64,000 nucleotides of DNA, from assembly GCF_032337115.1 (NCBI RefSeq), contig NZ_JAVXZY010000002.1, positions 1 to 64,000 of the forward strand, in the 5' to 3' direction. The notes below the pieces were generated by a model. That model saw only the letters and a list, made by a program, of their open reading frames with translations. It was not told the origin of the DNA and did not search any database. Made by a program: the position numbers and the translations under genes. The DNA comes from Roseateles_C aquae (lineage in GTDB: Bacteria; Pseudomonadota; Gammaproteobacteria; Burkholderiales; Burkholderiaceae_C). Positions 43,342-51,300 of the stretch are shown piece by piece. Within the stretch, counting starts at the first letter, position 1. Each line of letters opens with the position of its first letter.

Positions 43342-44241
43342 ATGAGCAGCACTGCCCTCGGTCACGCCGACCCCTTCCGCCCACCCGCCGCGCCCGGCGT
43401 GGCCCGCGGCTTTGGCTTTGCCATCGTTGCCCACGCCCTGCTGGTGCTGGCCCTGAGCGCCGGCATCAGCTGGCATGCGCAGCCGGAGCCGGCCTTCGAG
43501 GCTGAGCTGTGGTCGGTCGTGCCGCAGGCCGCGGCGCCGCGCGCGGCTGAACCGGAGCCAGAGCCGGAGCCGAAGCCTGAACCTGTCGCCAAGACGGCGC
43601 CGCCGCCGGAAGAAGCACAACAGCAGCAACGCGACGCCGAGATCACCATCGCCCGCGACAAGAAGCGCCGCGAGGATGAGGCCAAACGCCAGGCTGAGCT
43701 GGAGGCCGAGCGCAAGAAGCGCGAGTTGCAGGCCAAGCAGGAGCAGCAGGACAAGCTCGAGAAGGAACGCACCAAGGAACGCGAGCGGCAAAAGGAGCTC
43801 GACAAGAAGAAGGCCGAGGACAAACAACGCCAGCAGCAGGAAGCGCGCGACAAGGCCCGTGAGGACGCCAAGCGCGAGCAGCTGCGTCAGGACAATCTGA
43901 AGCGGATGATGGGGCTGGCGGGCGCCACCGGATCATCCAACAGCACCGGCACGGCGTTGCAGAGCTCCGGCCCCTCGGCCACCTATGCGGGTCGCATCAA
44001 GGCGCGCATCCGACCGAACATCATCTTCACCGACAGCGGCAACGGCAATCCGGTCGCCGAGGTCGAGGTGCGCGTGGCGCCGGATGGCAACATCATTGCG
44101 CGCAAGCTGCTGAAGGCGAGCGGTGACGCCGACTGGGACAAGGCCGTGCTGCGCGCTATCGACAAGACCGAAACCCTGCCACGCGACACCGACGGCCGCG
44201 TGCCGCCGGTGATCGTGATCAGCTTCAAGCCGGGCGAGTGA
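43342..44241 (+). CDS. tolA: Tol-Pal system protein TolA
   Basis: This 299-residue trans-periplasmic protein has one N-terminal helix (about 23-44), a Pro/Glu/Lys-rich linker (about 60-78), and a long charged coiled coil at about 88-195 (Lys, Glu, Gln, Arg repeats). The C-terminal globular domain has TYAGRIKARIRPNIIF and VAEVEVRVAPDGNIIARKLLKASGDADWDKAVLRAIDKTETLP. It links the TolQR motor to Pal for outer-membrane constriction. tolB and pal are expected next in most genomes but are absent here; the following gene is on the opposite strand and converges with it 21 bp away. Confidence 0.94.
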   Translation: MSSTALGHADPFRPPAAPGVARGFGFAIVAHALLVLALSAGISWHAQPEPAFEAELWSVVPQAAAPRAAEPEPEPEPKPEPVAKTAPPPEEAQQQQRDAEITIARDKKRREDEAKRQAELEAERKKRELQAKQEQQDKLEKERTKERERQKELDKKKAEDKQRQQQEARDKAREDAKREQLRQDNLKRMMGLAGATGSSNSTGTALQSSGPSATYAGRIKARIRPNIIFTDSGNGNPVAEVEVRVAPDGNIIARKLLKASGDADWDKAVLRAIDKTETLPRDTDGRVPPVIVISFKPGE

Positions 44242-44262
44242 GGCCCGGCACGGCGCGGCAGT

Positions 44263-44763
44263 TCAACGACGTCGCGCCGCCAGCAACGCATCCACCGACC
44301 AACGCCCCGGCCCCCACAGCAGCAAGCCAATCAAGAGGCTGCCCCAGAGCTGATGGCCGATCAAGGCGGCCGGCGCTACCTCAGCCAGGCTGAGCACCGC
44401 CACCACATTCATCACGCTCAGGCCAGCCGCCGCAAAGCGGCCGCCCAGGCCCAGCACCAGCAGCACGGGCAGCAGCAACTCGCCGCCGGTGCCCATATAG
44501 GCCGCCAGCTCGGGCGGCAGCAGGGGCACGTGGTATTCATCTTCGAACAGGGCCAGCGTGATCGACCAGTCGCGCAGCTTGGTCAGCCCGCTCATGAAGA
44601 AGACCTGGGCCACATAAAGCCGCGCCAGCAGTTGCGCCAGCGATTGCGCTTCACGCAGCGGCAGCGCCAGCCAACGCGGCCGGGGCTTCGCGGTTTCCAC
44701 ACCGGGATCGCATGCGGCAGCCAGCACCTGGCGCCACCAGGGGCTCGTACTCGTCGTATTCAT
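44263..44763 (-). CDS. DoxX-family membrane protein of the bufferin operon
   Basis: This 166-residue four-helix DoxX protein shows LAQLLARLYVAQVFFMSGLTKLRDW, LLPPELAAYMGTGGELLLPVLLVLGLGGRFAAAGLSVMNVVAVL, and GSLLIGLLLWGPGRWSVDALL. It is the last gene of the bufA-bufB-bufC-doxX set and starts 5 bp after bufC. DoxX proteins often accompany DUF2282/DUF692 operons and may handle redox or quinone-linked steps at the membrane. The ATG at 44763 fixes a 40-residue cytosolic N-terminus; the in-frame extension to 44838 is rejected. Confidence 0.85.
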   Translation of the reverse strand: MNTTSTSPWWRQVLAAACDPGVETAKPRPRWLALPLREAQSLAQLLARLYVAQVFFMSGLTKLRDWSITLALFEDEYHVPLLPPELAAYMGTGGELLLPVLLVLGLGGRFAAAGLSVMNVVAVLSLAEVAPAALIGHQLWGSLLIGLLLWGPGRWSVDALLAARRR

Positions 44764-44768
44764 CGTGT

Positions 44769-45548
44769 CTATCCTTTGGGCTCGGCCAGCAGCGTGGCAC
44801 CCGCGAGGCACTCGTCCAGCAAAGCCTGCTGGAACCATGCGGTGAAATCAAAATCGGCGTCCAGCGCCAGTGCGTGGTCCAAGGCCTGTTGCAGCGAGGC
44901 ACCGGCCAGCAGCGCTGCATAGCATTGCTGCTCGGCTGCATCGAGCCGGCGCCAGCGGCCTCGCCACTGGCAGCGCCAGACCAGCACGCCGTAAGACTCA
45001 GAGGCAGGCGGCTGTTCACCACCTTCATCGACCAGCGCCAGCGCCTGCTCGTCAAGCTGCAACACTTGCAAGCCAGGGCGCATGCGCAGGCCCAGCTGAT
45101 CGGCGCCATGCTGCTGCAGCAGCTGCAGACTGGCCGCGTCCAGGCTGGCATCGGTGGCACGCTCGGCCTGATGCAAGGCCCATTCAAGCGCCGCCACACC
45201 TGGCCAGCCTGCAGGCACGTCCGGCTGCGCAGCCAGAAACTCGGGCAAGTCCTGACCCCAGCAGGCCAGGTCGCCGCGCACCGGCGGCCGCCAACGCCAG
45301 AAGGCCCAGGCCATGGCGGCAAAGTCTTCATCGCTGAACTGCCGGCGCAGCTGCACAAACACCGCGGCCAGGCTGCGCTCGGCCACAGCCGCTGCATTGA
45401 GTCGGTAGGCTGTGAGGCCACGAAGGCGGCCATCGGTGGCAGCAATGCCGGGCAAGGCACGCAGCTGCCCGATCAAGGCCGGCTCGGCCTCGCGATTCAG
45501 CAGCGCCTGCACCAGACCGGCCTGCCGCTGCAGCTCGAGCTCAGACAT
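44769..45548 (-). CDS. DUF2063 partner protein of the MNIO enzyme (BufC/HvfC-like)
   Basis: This 259-residue protein has the DUF2063 N-terminal helical domain (about 1-95: LELQRQAGLVQALLNREAEPALI, LRGLTAYRLNAAAVAERSLAAVFVQLRRQFSDEDFAAMAWAFWR). A second alpha/beta half includes AALEWALHQAERATDASL and VLVWRCQWRGRWRRLDAAEQQCYAALLAG. By family it is the partner or recognition protein that delivers the precursor peptide to the DUF692 enzyme. The ATG at 45548 overlaps the end of bufB by 8 bp, showing translational coupling; an extension to 45572 is rejected. Confidence 0.86.
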   Translation of the reverse strand: MSELELQRQAGLVQALLNREAEPALIGQLRALPGIAATDGRLRGLTAYRLNAAAVAERSLAAVFVQLRRQFSDEDFAAMAWAFWRWRPPVRGDLACWGQDLPEFLAAQPDVPAGWPGVAALEWALHQAERATDASLDAASLQLLQQHGADQLGLRMRPGLQVLQLDEQALALVDEGGEQPPASESYGVLVWRCQWRGRWRRLDAAEQQCYAALLAGASLQQALDHALALDADFDFTAWFQQALLDECLAGATLLAEPKG

Positions 45549-46413
45549 GGGCCGGCTCCGCTTGCAATGCATCCATCAGCTGCGCCGCCTTGTCCGCCTC
45601 GTCCAGCAAGACCGAGAGAGCCGGCACATCGGTGTCCCATTCAATCAGGCTCGGAACAGCGCCGAAGCGCTGCAAGGCCGCCCGGTAAACCTGCCAGACC
45701 GGCGGGTGAACGCGGCTGCCGTGATCGTCGATGACGATATCGTCCAGCTGCGCATAGCCGGCCAGATGAATCTCGCCGACGCTGCCGGGCCGTACCGCCC
45801 GCATCCAAGCGCTGCAGCGTTGCACGGCTGTCTGCTCGTCATCGCCCTCGTTGAGTGCATTGACGACCAGGTTGTTGACATCCAGCAGCAAGCTGCAACC
45901 GCTGCGCCGTGTCAGCTCGTTGAAGAACTCGGGTTCGGCCAGCGTATCGCCCTGCCAGCCGATATAGGCGCTGAGGTTCTCAACCAGCAAAGGCCGCCGC
46001 AGGCGCTCCTGCACCTGCTGCACATGGCGCAGCATGATGGCGAGGCTGGCCTCGTTGAAGGCGATGGGCAGCAAGTCGTTGCCATGGATCACGTTCGCAC
46101 CAGGCAACGCGGCCCGGGCAAAGCTGGCGTGATCAGAGACCCGCACCGGATCGACATCGCTGACCAAAGCTGCCAGCTGATCGAGATGCCAGGCATCCAG
46201 TCCAGCTGCCGATCCCAGCGACAGGCCCACACCATGCAGGCTGAGCGCATAGTGCTCCCGCGCCTGGCGCAGCACCTGGCGGCTGGCGCCACCGGCGGCG
46301 AAGAAATTCTCCGAATGCACCTCCAGAAAGCCCAGCATGGGCCGCTGCTGCATCAGTTCGGCGTAGTGCGGCTGTCGCCAGCCGATGCCGACCTTGCCTG
46401 CCATTGCGCTCAT
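45541..46413 (-). CDS. DUF692 MNIO-family peptide-modifying enzyme (BufB/HvfB-like)
   Basis: This 290-residue multinuclear non-heme iron enzyme shows VGIGWRQPHYAELM, FLEVHSENFF, LHGVGLSLGSAAGLD, VSDHASFAR, LVENLSAYIGWQGDTLAEPEFFNEL, LLLDVNNLVVNA, EIHLAGYAQ, DDHGSRV and SLIEWDTDVP. These are the His, Glu and Asp metal-ligand blocks of the DUF692 TIM barrel. Enzymes of this family oxidise Cys residues in DUF2282 precursor peptides, for example to 5-thiooxazole, giving copper-binding bufferins. The precursor gene lies 36 bp upstream and the DUF2063 partner overlaps its 3' end. AAGGAAG precedes the ATG. The exact modification here is inferred from family and operon context. Confidence 0.92.
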   Translation of the reverse strand: MSAMAGKVGIGWRQPHYAELMQQRPMLGFLEVHSENFFAAGGASRQVLRQAREHYALSLHGVGLSLGSAAGLDAWHLDQLAALVSDVDPVRVSDHASFARAALPGANVIHGNDLLPIAFNEASLAIMLRHVQQVQERLRRPLLVENLSAYIGWQGDTLAEPEFFNELTRRSGCSLLLDVNNLVVNALNEGDDEQTAVQRCSAWMRAVRPGSVGEIHLAGYAQLDDIVIDDHGSRVHPPVWQVYRAALQRFGAVPSLIEWDTDVPALSVLLDEADKAAQLMDALQAEPAHV

Positions 46414-46449
46414 GCTGGATCTTCCTTACGACGGTGTTGCTTGGAGGGC

Positions 46450-46728
46450 TTACTTCTTCAGCTTGGCGCGAGCTTCTTCCGAGCTCAGGCCGCCTTCGGC
46501 CTTGCAGCTGCCCTTGGGCACATAGCGCCAGTCGGCGACGTCCTTGTCGGCGCTGGCCTGGCCGGCACAGGAGTGGGTGCCAGTCAGATTGGCGCAGTCA
46601 TTGGCACCGGCCTTGGCAATGCCGTAGCACTTTTCCTTGGCGCCCTTGTCTTGCGCCATGGCCTGGTCGATGGCACCCAGGCTGAGGGCGGCGAACAGGG
46701 CAGAGGTAACGATCTTGCTGGTGGACAT
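46450..46728 (-). CDS. DUF2282 bufferin precursor peptide (BufA-like)
   Basis: This 92-residue secreted RiPP precursor has a signal peptide ending AMA (cleavage after A25). The mature peptide has four Cys: C34 (EKCYGIAKAG), C45 (ANDC), C54 (THSCAG) and C75 (PKGSC). The pattern CYGxxxxGxNDC, then SCAG, W67 and VPKGSC is the DUF2282 signature. The Lys/Glu-rich tail (EEARAKLKK) fits a linker. The Cys residues are the expected substrates of the DUF692 enzyme encoded next. AAGGAG lies 8 nt before the ATG. An ECF-like promoter lies 82-107 bp upstream, facing this gene. Expected role: periplasmic copper buffering. Confidence 0.9.
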   Translation of the reverse strand: MSTSKIVTSALFAALSLGAIDQAMAQDKGAKEKCYGIAKAGANDCANLTGTHSCAGQASADKDVADWRYVPKGSCKAEGGLSSEEARAKLKK

Positions 46729-46809
46729 GGAGAGCTCCTTGAAAGGATGGGGGTTGAGGTTCAGGTGAAGGGGTTCTGGGCCTGCGAATCATCGTGCCCG
46801 CCGCCTTCG

Positions 46810-46835
46810 GTCGCAAGAGCCCCCGAAGTCCTTAC
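46810..46835 (-). promoter_or_regulatory. Candidate ECF-sigma promoter facing the bufferin operon
   Basis: On the minus strand GTAAGG is followed after exactly 16 bp by CGAC (46810-46813 on the plus strand as GTCG). This resembles the GTAACC-N16-CGAA type promoter I recall for the sigma-F regulon of Caulobacter, which includes DUF2282 genes. It lies about 80 bp before the precursor start and next to a divergent ECF sigma gene. The -35 differs at two bases from that pattern. Confidence 0.4.
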
Positions 46836-46867
46836 ACTGCGCGCATCAAATTTTTTCGACCCGCTGC

Positions 46868-47428
46868 ATGTACGACATTTCTGCCAGCCTGGATGCCCTG
46901 CGCCCGCAGCTGCTGAAATATGCCCAGCTGCAGCTGCGCAACAGCGCCTGGGCCGAGGATGCGGTGTCGGAGACGCTGCTGGCGGCGATCGAGAAGCCGC
47001 AGTCCTTTGCCGGCCAATCGCAGCTGAAGACCTGGCTGATCGGCATCCTCAAGCACAAGCTGATCGATCAGATCCGCCGCAACTGCCGGGAAATGTCGAC
47101 CACGCGCGAGGACGAACAAGACTTCGAAGAAGAGCTCTTCGACGAAACCGGCCACTGGCGCGAAGGCCTGCAGGACTGGGGCGACCCCGAAGCCGCCCTG
47201 CGCCAGCTCGATTTCATGCGGGTGCTGGAAGCCTGCGTCGAGCATCTGCCCGGCCAGCAGGGCCGGCTGTTCATGATGCGCGAATGGCTGGAGCTGGACA
47301 CCGAGGAGATATGTAAGGAATTGCAGATCAGCCCGACCAATCTCTGGGTCATGCTTCATCGCGCCCGGCTGCGGCTGCGTGAATGCCTGCAGCTCAATTG
47401 GTTTTCCGGCACCCAAACGGCCAGCTGA
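46868..47428 (+). CDS. ECF (sigma-70 family) RNA polymerase sigma factor
   Basis: This 186-residue ECF sigma factor has region 2 at about 8-80 (LDALRPQLLKYAQLQLRNSAWAEDAVSETLLAAIEKPQSFAGQSQLKTWLIGILKHKLIDQIRR). Region 4 is at about 118-175 (VLEACVEHLPGQQGRLFMMREWLELDTEEICKELQISPTNLWVMLHRARLRLRECL). It is divergent from the bufferin operon and followed by a small anti-sigma gene, so it most likely drives bufA-bufB-bufC-doxX and perhaps itself in response to metal or redox stress. An acidic patch (REDEQDFEEELFDE) joins the two regions. No extra C-terminal domain is present. Confidence 0.92.
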   Translation: MYDISASLDALRPQLLKYAQLQLRNSAWAEDAVSETLLAAIEKPQSFAGQSQLKTWLIGILKHKLIDQIRRNCREMSTTREDEQDFEEELFDETGHWREGLQDWGDPEAALRQLDFMRVLEACVEHLPGQQGRLFMMREWLELDTEEICKELQISPTNLWVMLHRARLRLRECLQLNWFSGTQTAS

Positions 47429-47452
47429 GGCTGCCCCTTGAAAAGATTCCCC

Positions 47453-47671
47453 ATGCTGCTGCGACGAACCTGCAAGCAAGTCACCCACCTCGTGCTGCAA
47501 GCCGAGGACAGCGCCCTGCCCTGGCCGGAAAAACTCGCCGTGCGCCTGCATCTGCTGGCCTGCAAGGCCTGCCCGCGCTTTGTCAGCCAGGTGGCGCTGA
47601 TGCGCCGCGCCAGCCAACGGTGGCGGCGCTACTCCGAACAAGCCGTCGACAGGGAGCAGGACCTCAGCTGA
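47453..47671 (+). CDS. Small zinc-finger anti-sigma factor
   Basis: This 72-residue protein has the zinc anti-sigma (ZAS) motif H33-x3-C37-x2-C40 in LHLLACKACPRF, plus an N-terminal C7 and H12 in CKQVTHLV. It has no transmembrane helix, so it would be a cytosolic, possibly redox-sensitive ZAS that releases the sigma factor when Cys are oxidised or metal-loaded. It starts about 25 bp after the sigma stop. A TTG start at 47438 would add five residues; the ATG is preferred. The basic C-terminal half (MRRASQRWRRYSE) is typical of small partners of this ECF group. Its 3' end overlaps the convergent pcp by 8 bp. Confidence 0.8.
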   Translation: MLLRRTCKQVTHLVLQAEDSALPWPEKLAVRLHLLACKACPRFVSQVALMRRASQRWRRYSEQAVDREQDLS

Positions 47672-48311
47672 TCGCGCCGCCGCTCTGGCGCAGATCGACC
47701 TCGGTGCGCCAGGCGACTTCCAGCGCCAGCTTGACGCCGTCCACCATGGTCTGCAGTGGCATGCAGGGTTGTCCTGGATGCAGCGCCGCCTGCTCGGGCA
47801 GATAGGGAATGTGCATGAAGCCGCTGCGCACCGGGCGGTCGCGCAGCGCATGTTGCAGCCCGTAGAACACGTGGTTGCAGACAAAGGTGCCGGCCGTTTG
47901 CGACACCGAGGCTGGGAAGCCGGCTACACGCAGTGCGGCCACCATGGCCTTGATCGGCAGGGTGCTGAAGTAGGCCGCCGGGCCATCGGCACAGACCGGC
48001 TCGTCGACCGGGCAGGCGCCCCGGTTGTCGGCGATGCGGGCGTCGTCCACATTGATGGCGACCCGCTCCAGCGACAGATCACAGCGCCCACCGGCCAGCC
48101 CCAGCGCCAGCACCAGCACCGGCTGATGACGCTGCAGCAGCTCATCGAGCAGCGTCAGCGCCTGGCCGAACACGCAGGGCAGCTGGGCGGCCACCACGCT
48201 GGCCCCACCGATCTTCAAGCCGTGCAGCGACTGCGCCACCTCCCAGGACGGGTTCAGGCTCTCGCCACCAAAGGGCTCGAAGCCGGTAAGCAGAATCTGT
48301 GCAGGCCGCAT
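47664..48311 (-). CDS. pcp: Pyrrolidone-carboxylate peptidase
   Basis: This 215-residue cysteine peptidase (family C15) removes N-terminal pyroglutamate from peptides, releasing 5-oxoproline. Catalytic triad: E82 in SLERVAIN, C145 in GTFVCNHVFYGL and H167 in FMHIPYLP. ILLTGFEPFGGESLNPSW is the N-terminal signature. The ATG at 48311 gives the standard length, so the in-frame extension to 48521 (inside the oxoprolinase gene) is rejected. It starts 1 bp after the 5-oxoprolinase stop, so the two enzymes form a pathway: Pcp makes 5-oxoproline and the upstream gene product hydrolyses it to glutamate. Confidence 0.95.
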   Translation of the reverse strand: MRPAQILLTGFEPFGGESLNPSWEVAQSLHGLKIGGASVVAAQLPCVFGQALTLLDELLQRHQPVLVLALGLAGGRCDLSLERVAINVDDARIADNRGACPVDEPVCADGPAAYFSTLPIKAMVAALRVAGFPASVSQTAGTFVCNHVFYGLQHALRDRPVRSGFMHIPYLPEQAALHPGQPCMPLQTMVDGVKLALEVAWRTEVDLRQSGGAIS

Positions 48312-48312
48312 C

Positions 48313-51300
48313 TCAAAATCCTTGATCGGCGGCCGACTGCCCGGCACTGCCATAAGCACCACCACCGGGCGTCGCGATGACGAAGACATCGCCCACCCCC
48401 ATCTCGACCGAGGCAATATGCCCCAGCGGCTCGATCCGCCCATCGGCGCGCTCGATCCAGCTCTCGCCCGGCGCGCCTGGCTGGCCGCCGGCCAGGCCGA
48501 AGGCACCGCGGCTGCGCCCATTGGACAGCAGCGAAGCGCTCATGGCACGCAAAAAACGGATGCGCCGAAGCCCGCCATTGCCCCCGCGCCAGCGCCCCTG
48601 GCCGCCGCTGGCAGGCCGAATCACATAGGCTTCCAGCAGCACCGGAAAGCGGAACTCCAGCACCTCGGGGTCGGTCAGCCGCGAGTTGGTCATATGGGTC
48701 TGCACGACATCGCAGCCGTCAAAACCTGGCCCCGCGCCCGAGCCGCCCGAGATCGTCTCGTAGTACTGCAGCTCTTGGTCGCCAAAGGTGAAGTTGTTCA
48801 TCGTGCACTGGCTGGCCGCCATCACCCCCAGTGCGCCGTACAGCGCATTGGTCACGCAGCTGGAGGTCTCGACATTGCCAGCCACCACCGCCGCCGGCGC
48901 ATGCGGATTCAGCATGCTGCCCTCGGGCACGATCACCTCCAGCGGCTTCAGGCAGCCAGCGTTGAGCGGAATATCGTCGTCAACCAGGGTGCGGAACACA
49001 TAGAGCACCGCGGCCATGGTCACCGACTTCGGCGCATTGAAGTTGTTGTCCAGCTGCGCGCTGGTGCCGCTGAAATCGATGCGGGCGCTGCGCTGCTGCT
49101 GATCGACGCTGATCGCCACCTGGATCTGCGCGCCGTTGTCGAGCGCCAGCGTGTAGCTGCCGTTCTGCAAAGCGCCGATGACGCGTCGCACCGAGGCCTC
49201 GGCGTTGTCCTGCACATGGCGCATATAGGCTGCCACCGTGGCCGCGCCGTACTGCGCCACCATGGCCCGCAGCTCCTGCTGGCCCTTCTCATTGGCGGCG
49301 ATCTGGGCGCGCAGATCGGCAATGTTCTGCTCGACATTGCGCGCCGGCCACGGGCCGGACAGCAGCTGCGCGCGCAGCGCCGCTTCGTTCAGCCGCCCCT
49401 CGCTGGCGAGCAGGAAGTTGTCGAACAGCACACCCTCCTCCTCGATGCGGCGCGAGAACGGCGGCATCGAGCCGGGCGTGATGCCGCCGATATCGGCATG
49501 GTGGCCGCGCGAGGCCACATAGAAGTCTGGCCGCGCCGATCCCTCAAGAAACACCGGCGTCACCACCGTCACATCGGGCAGGTGGGTGCCGCCGTGGTAA
49601 GGGTCGTTGAGCAGAAAGACCTGGCCCGGCTGCATGGCCGGGTTGCGCTGCATGACGGTGCGAATCGACTCGCTCATCGAGCCCAGATGCACCGGCATAT
49701 GTGGCGCATTGGCGATCAGCTGGCCCTCGGCATCGAACAAGGCGCAGGAGAAGTCCAGCCGCTCCTTGATGTTGACCGAATAGGCCGTGTTCTGCAGCCG
49801 CAAGCCCATCTGCTCGGCGATGTTCATGAACAGCTTGTTGAACACCTCCAGCATCACCGGATCCACCGCGGTACCCAGGGCCTGGCGGCGCTGGCGTGGC
49901 CGGTGGCGATGCAGGGTCAGTGCCCCTTCAGCATCCAGCCGAGCCGTCCAGCCGGCTTCGACCACGGTGCTGGTATTGCGGGCGGCGATCAAGGCCGGGC
50001 CCACAACCACTGCCCCAGCGGCCAGTGCTTCATAGCGGTAGAGGCTGGCCTGCTGCCAGCCCGCCTCGCCCTGTTCATTTTCGCCATAGAGCCGAATAGG
50101 CGGCAGCACGGCGGCGGCATCGACTGCCGCGGCCAACGGACGGTCGCGCTGAAGCGCTTCGCCAGCCAGCACCGCCTCGACGCTGGCGGCCTCGATGACC
50201 AGGCCGCAGCCCGGCATCAGCAGCGCAAAGCGGCGCCGGTAGGCGGCCTCGAAATCTGCTTGCAAGCGCTGTAGCAACGCCGTGTCGTCCAGGCCGGGTT
50301 CGGACATCGCAATCGCCAAGGCCGTGTCGGTGCCCTGGTAGCGCAGCAACAGGCTTTGCTGCAGCACCGGCTGGCCCTCGCCCTGGCCACGCAACTCGTT
50401 CAAGGCCTCGTCACCCAAACCGGCCAGCACACGCCGCGCTTCGGCCAGGCCGGCGGCGTTGAGCGGCTGCTCCAGCGCCGCCTCACGCATGGCGCTCTGG
50501 TCGGCCAGGCCCATGCCATAGGCGCTCAACACGCCGGCCAGGGGGTGGATGTAGATCTGCGCCATGCCCAGCGCATCGGCAACCAGGCAGGCATGCTGGG
50601 CGCCAGCGCCGCCAAAGCATTGCAGCGTGTAGCGGGTCACGTCGTAGCCGCGCGCCACCGAGATCCGCTTGATTGCATTGGCCATGCTGGCCACGGCGAT
50701 CTGCAAGGCACCCGCGGCGACCTGCTCGGCGCTCATCGACTGCCCGGTCGCCTCGGCGATCTCCGCGGCCATCGCAGCGAAGCCGCGCTGCACCGTCGCC
50801 AGGTCCAGCGGCTGGCGCCCGTCGGCGCCAAACACCTGCGGAAACTCATCGGGCTGCAGCTTGCCCAGCATCAGATTGGCGTCGGTCGTCGTCAACGGTC
50901 CGCCGTGGCCATAGCTGGCCGGGCCGGGATAGGCGCCGGCGCTTTGCGGGCCGACGCGCAGCCGCGTGCCATCGAAGCGAATGATCGAACCGCCGCCGGC
51001 GGCCACCGTGTGAATGCTCATCATCGGCGCGCGCATGCGCACGCCGGCCACCTGGGTGTCGAAGGCACGCTCGAATTCGCCGGCAAAGTGAGACACATCG
51101 GTCGAGGTGCCGCCCATGTCGAAGCCGATCACCCGCTCGTGGCCGGCCGCCTGCGCGGTGCGTGCCATGCCAACGATGCCACCGGCCGGGCCGGAGAGGA
51201 TGGCGTCCTTGCCCTGGAAGCGCCCGGCCTCGGTCAGGCCGCCGCTGGATTGCATGAAGTACAGCGGCACGCCGGGCATCTGCGCGGCGACGCGGTCGAC

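Noticed and set aside
44251..44279. A GC-rich inverted repeat (CGGCGCG/CGCGCCG) between tolA and the convergent DoxX gene
   Set aside because: A 15-nt loop, no U-run and overlap with the DoxX coding end make a terminator call weak.
48322..50274. A 650-codon plus-strand frame opposite the 5-oxoprolinase gene
   Set aside because: Antisense shadow; no start signal and no domain features.
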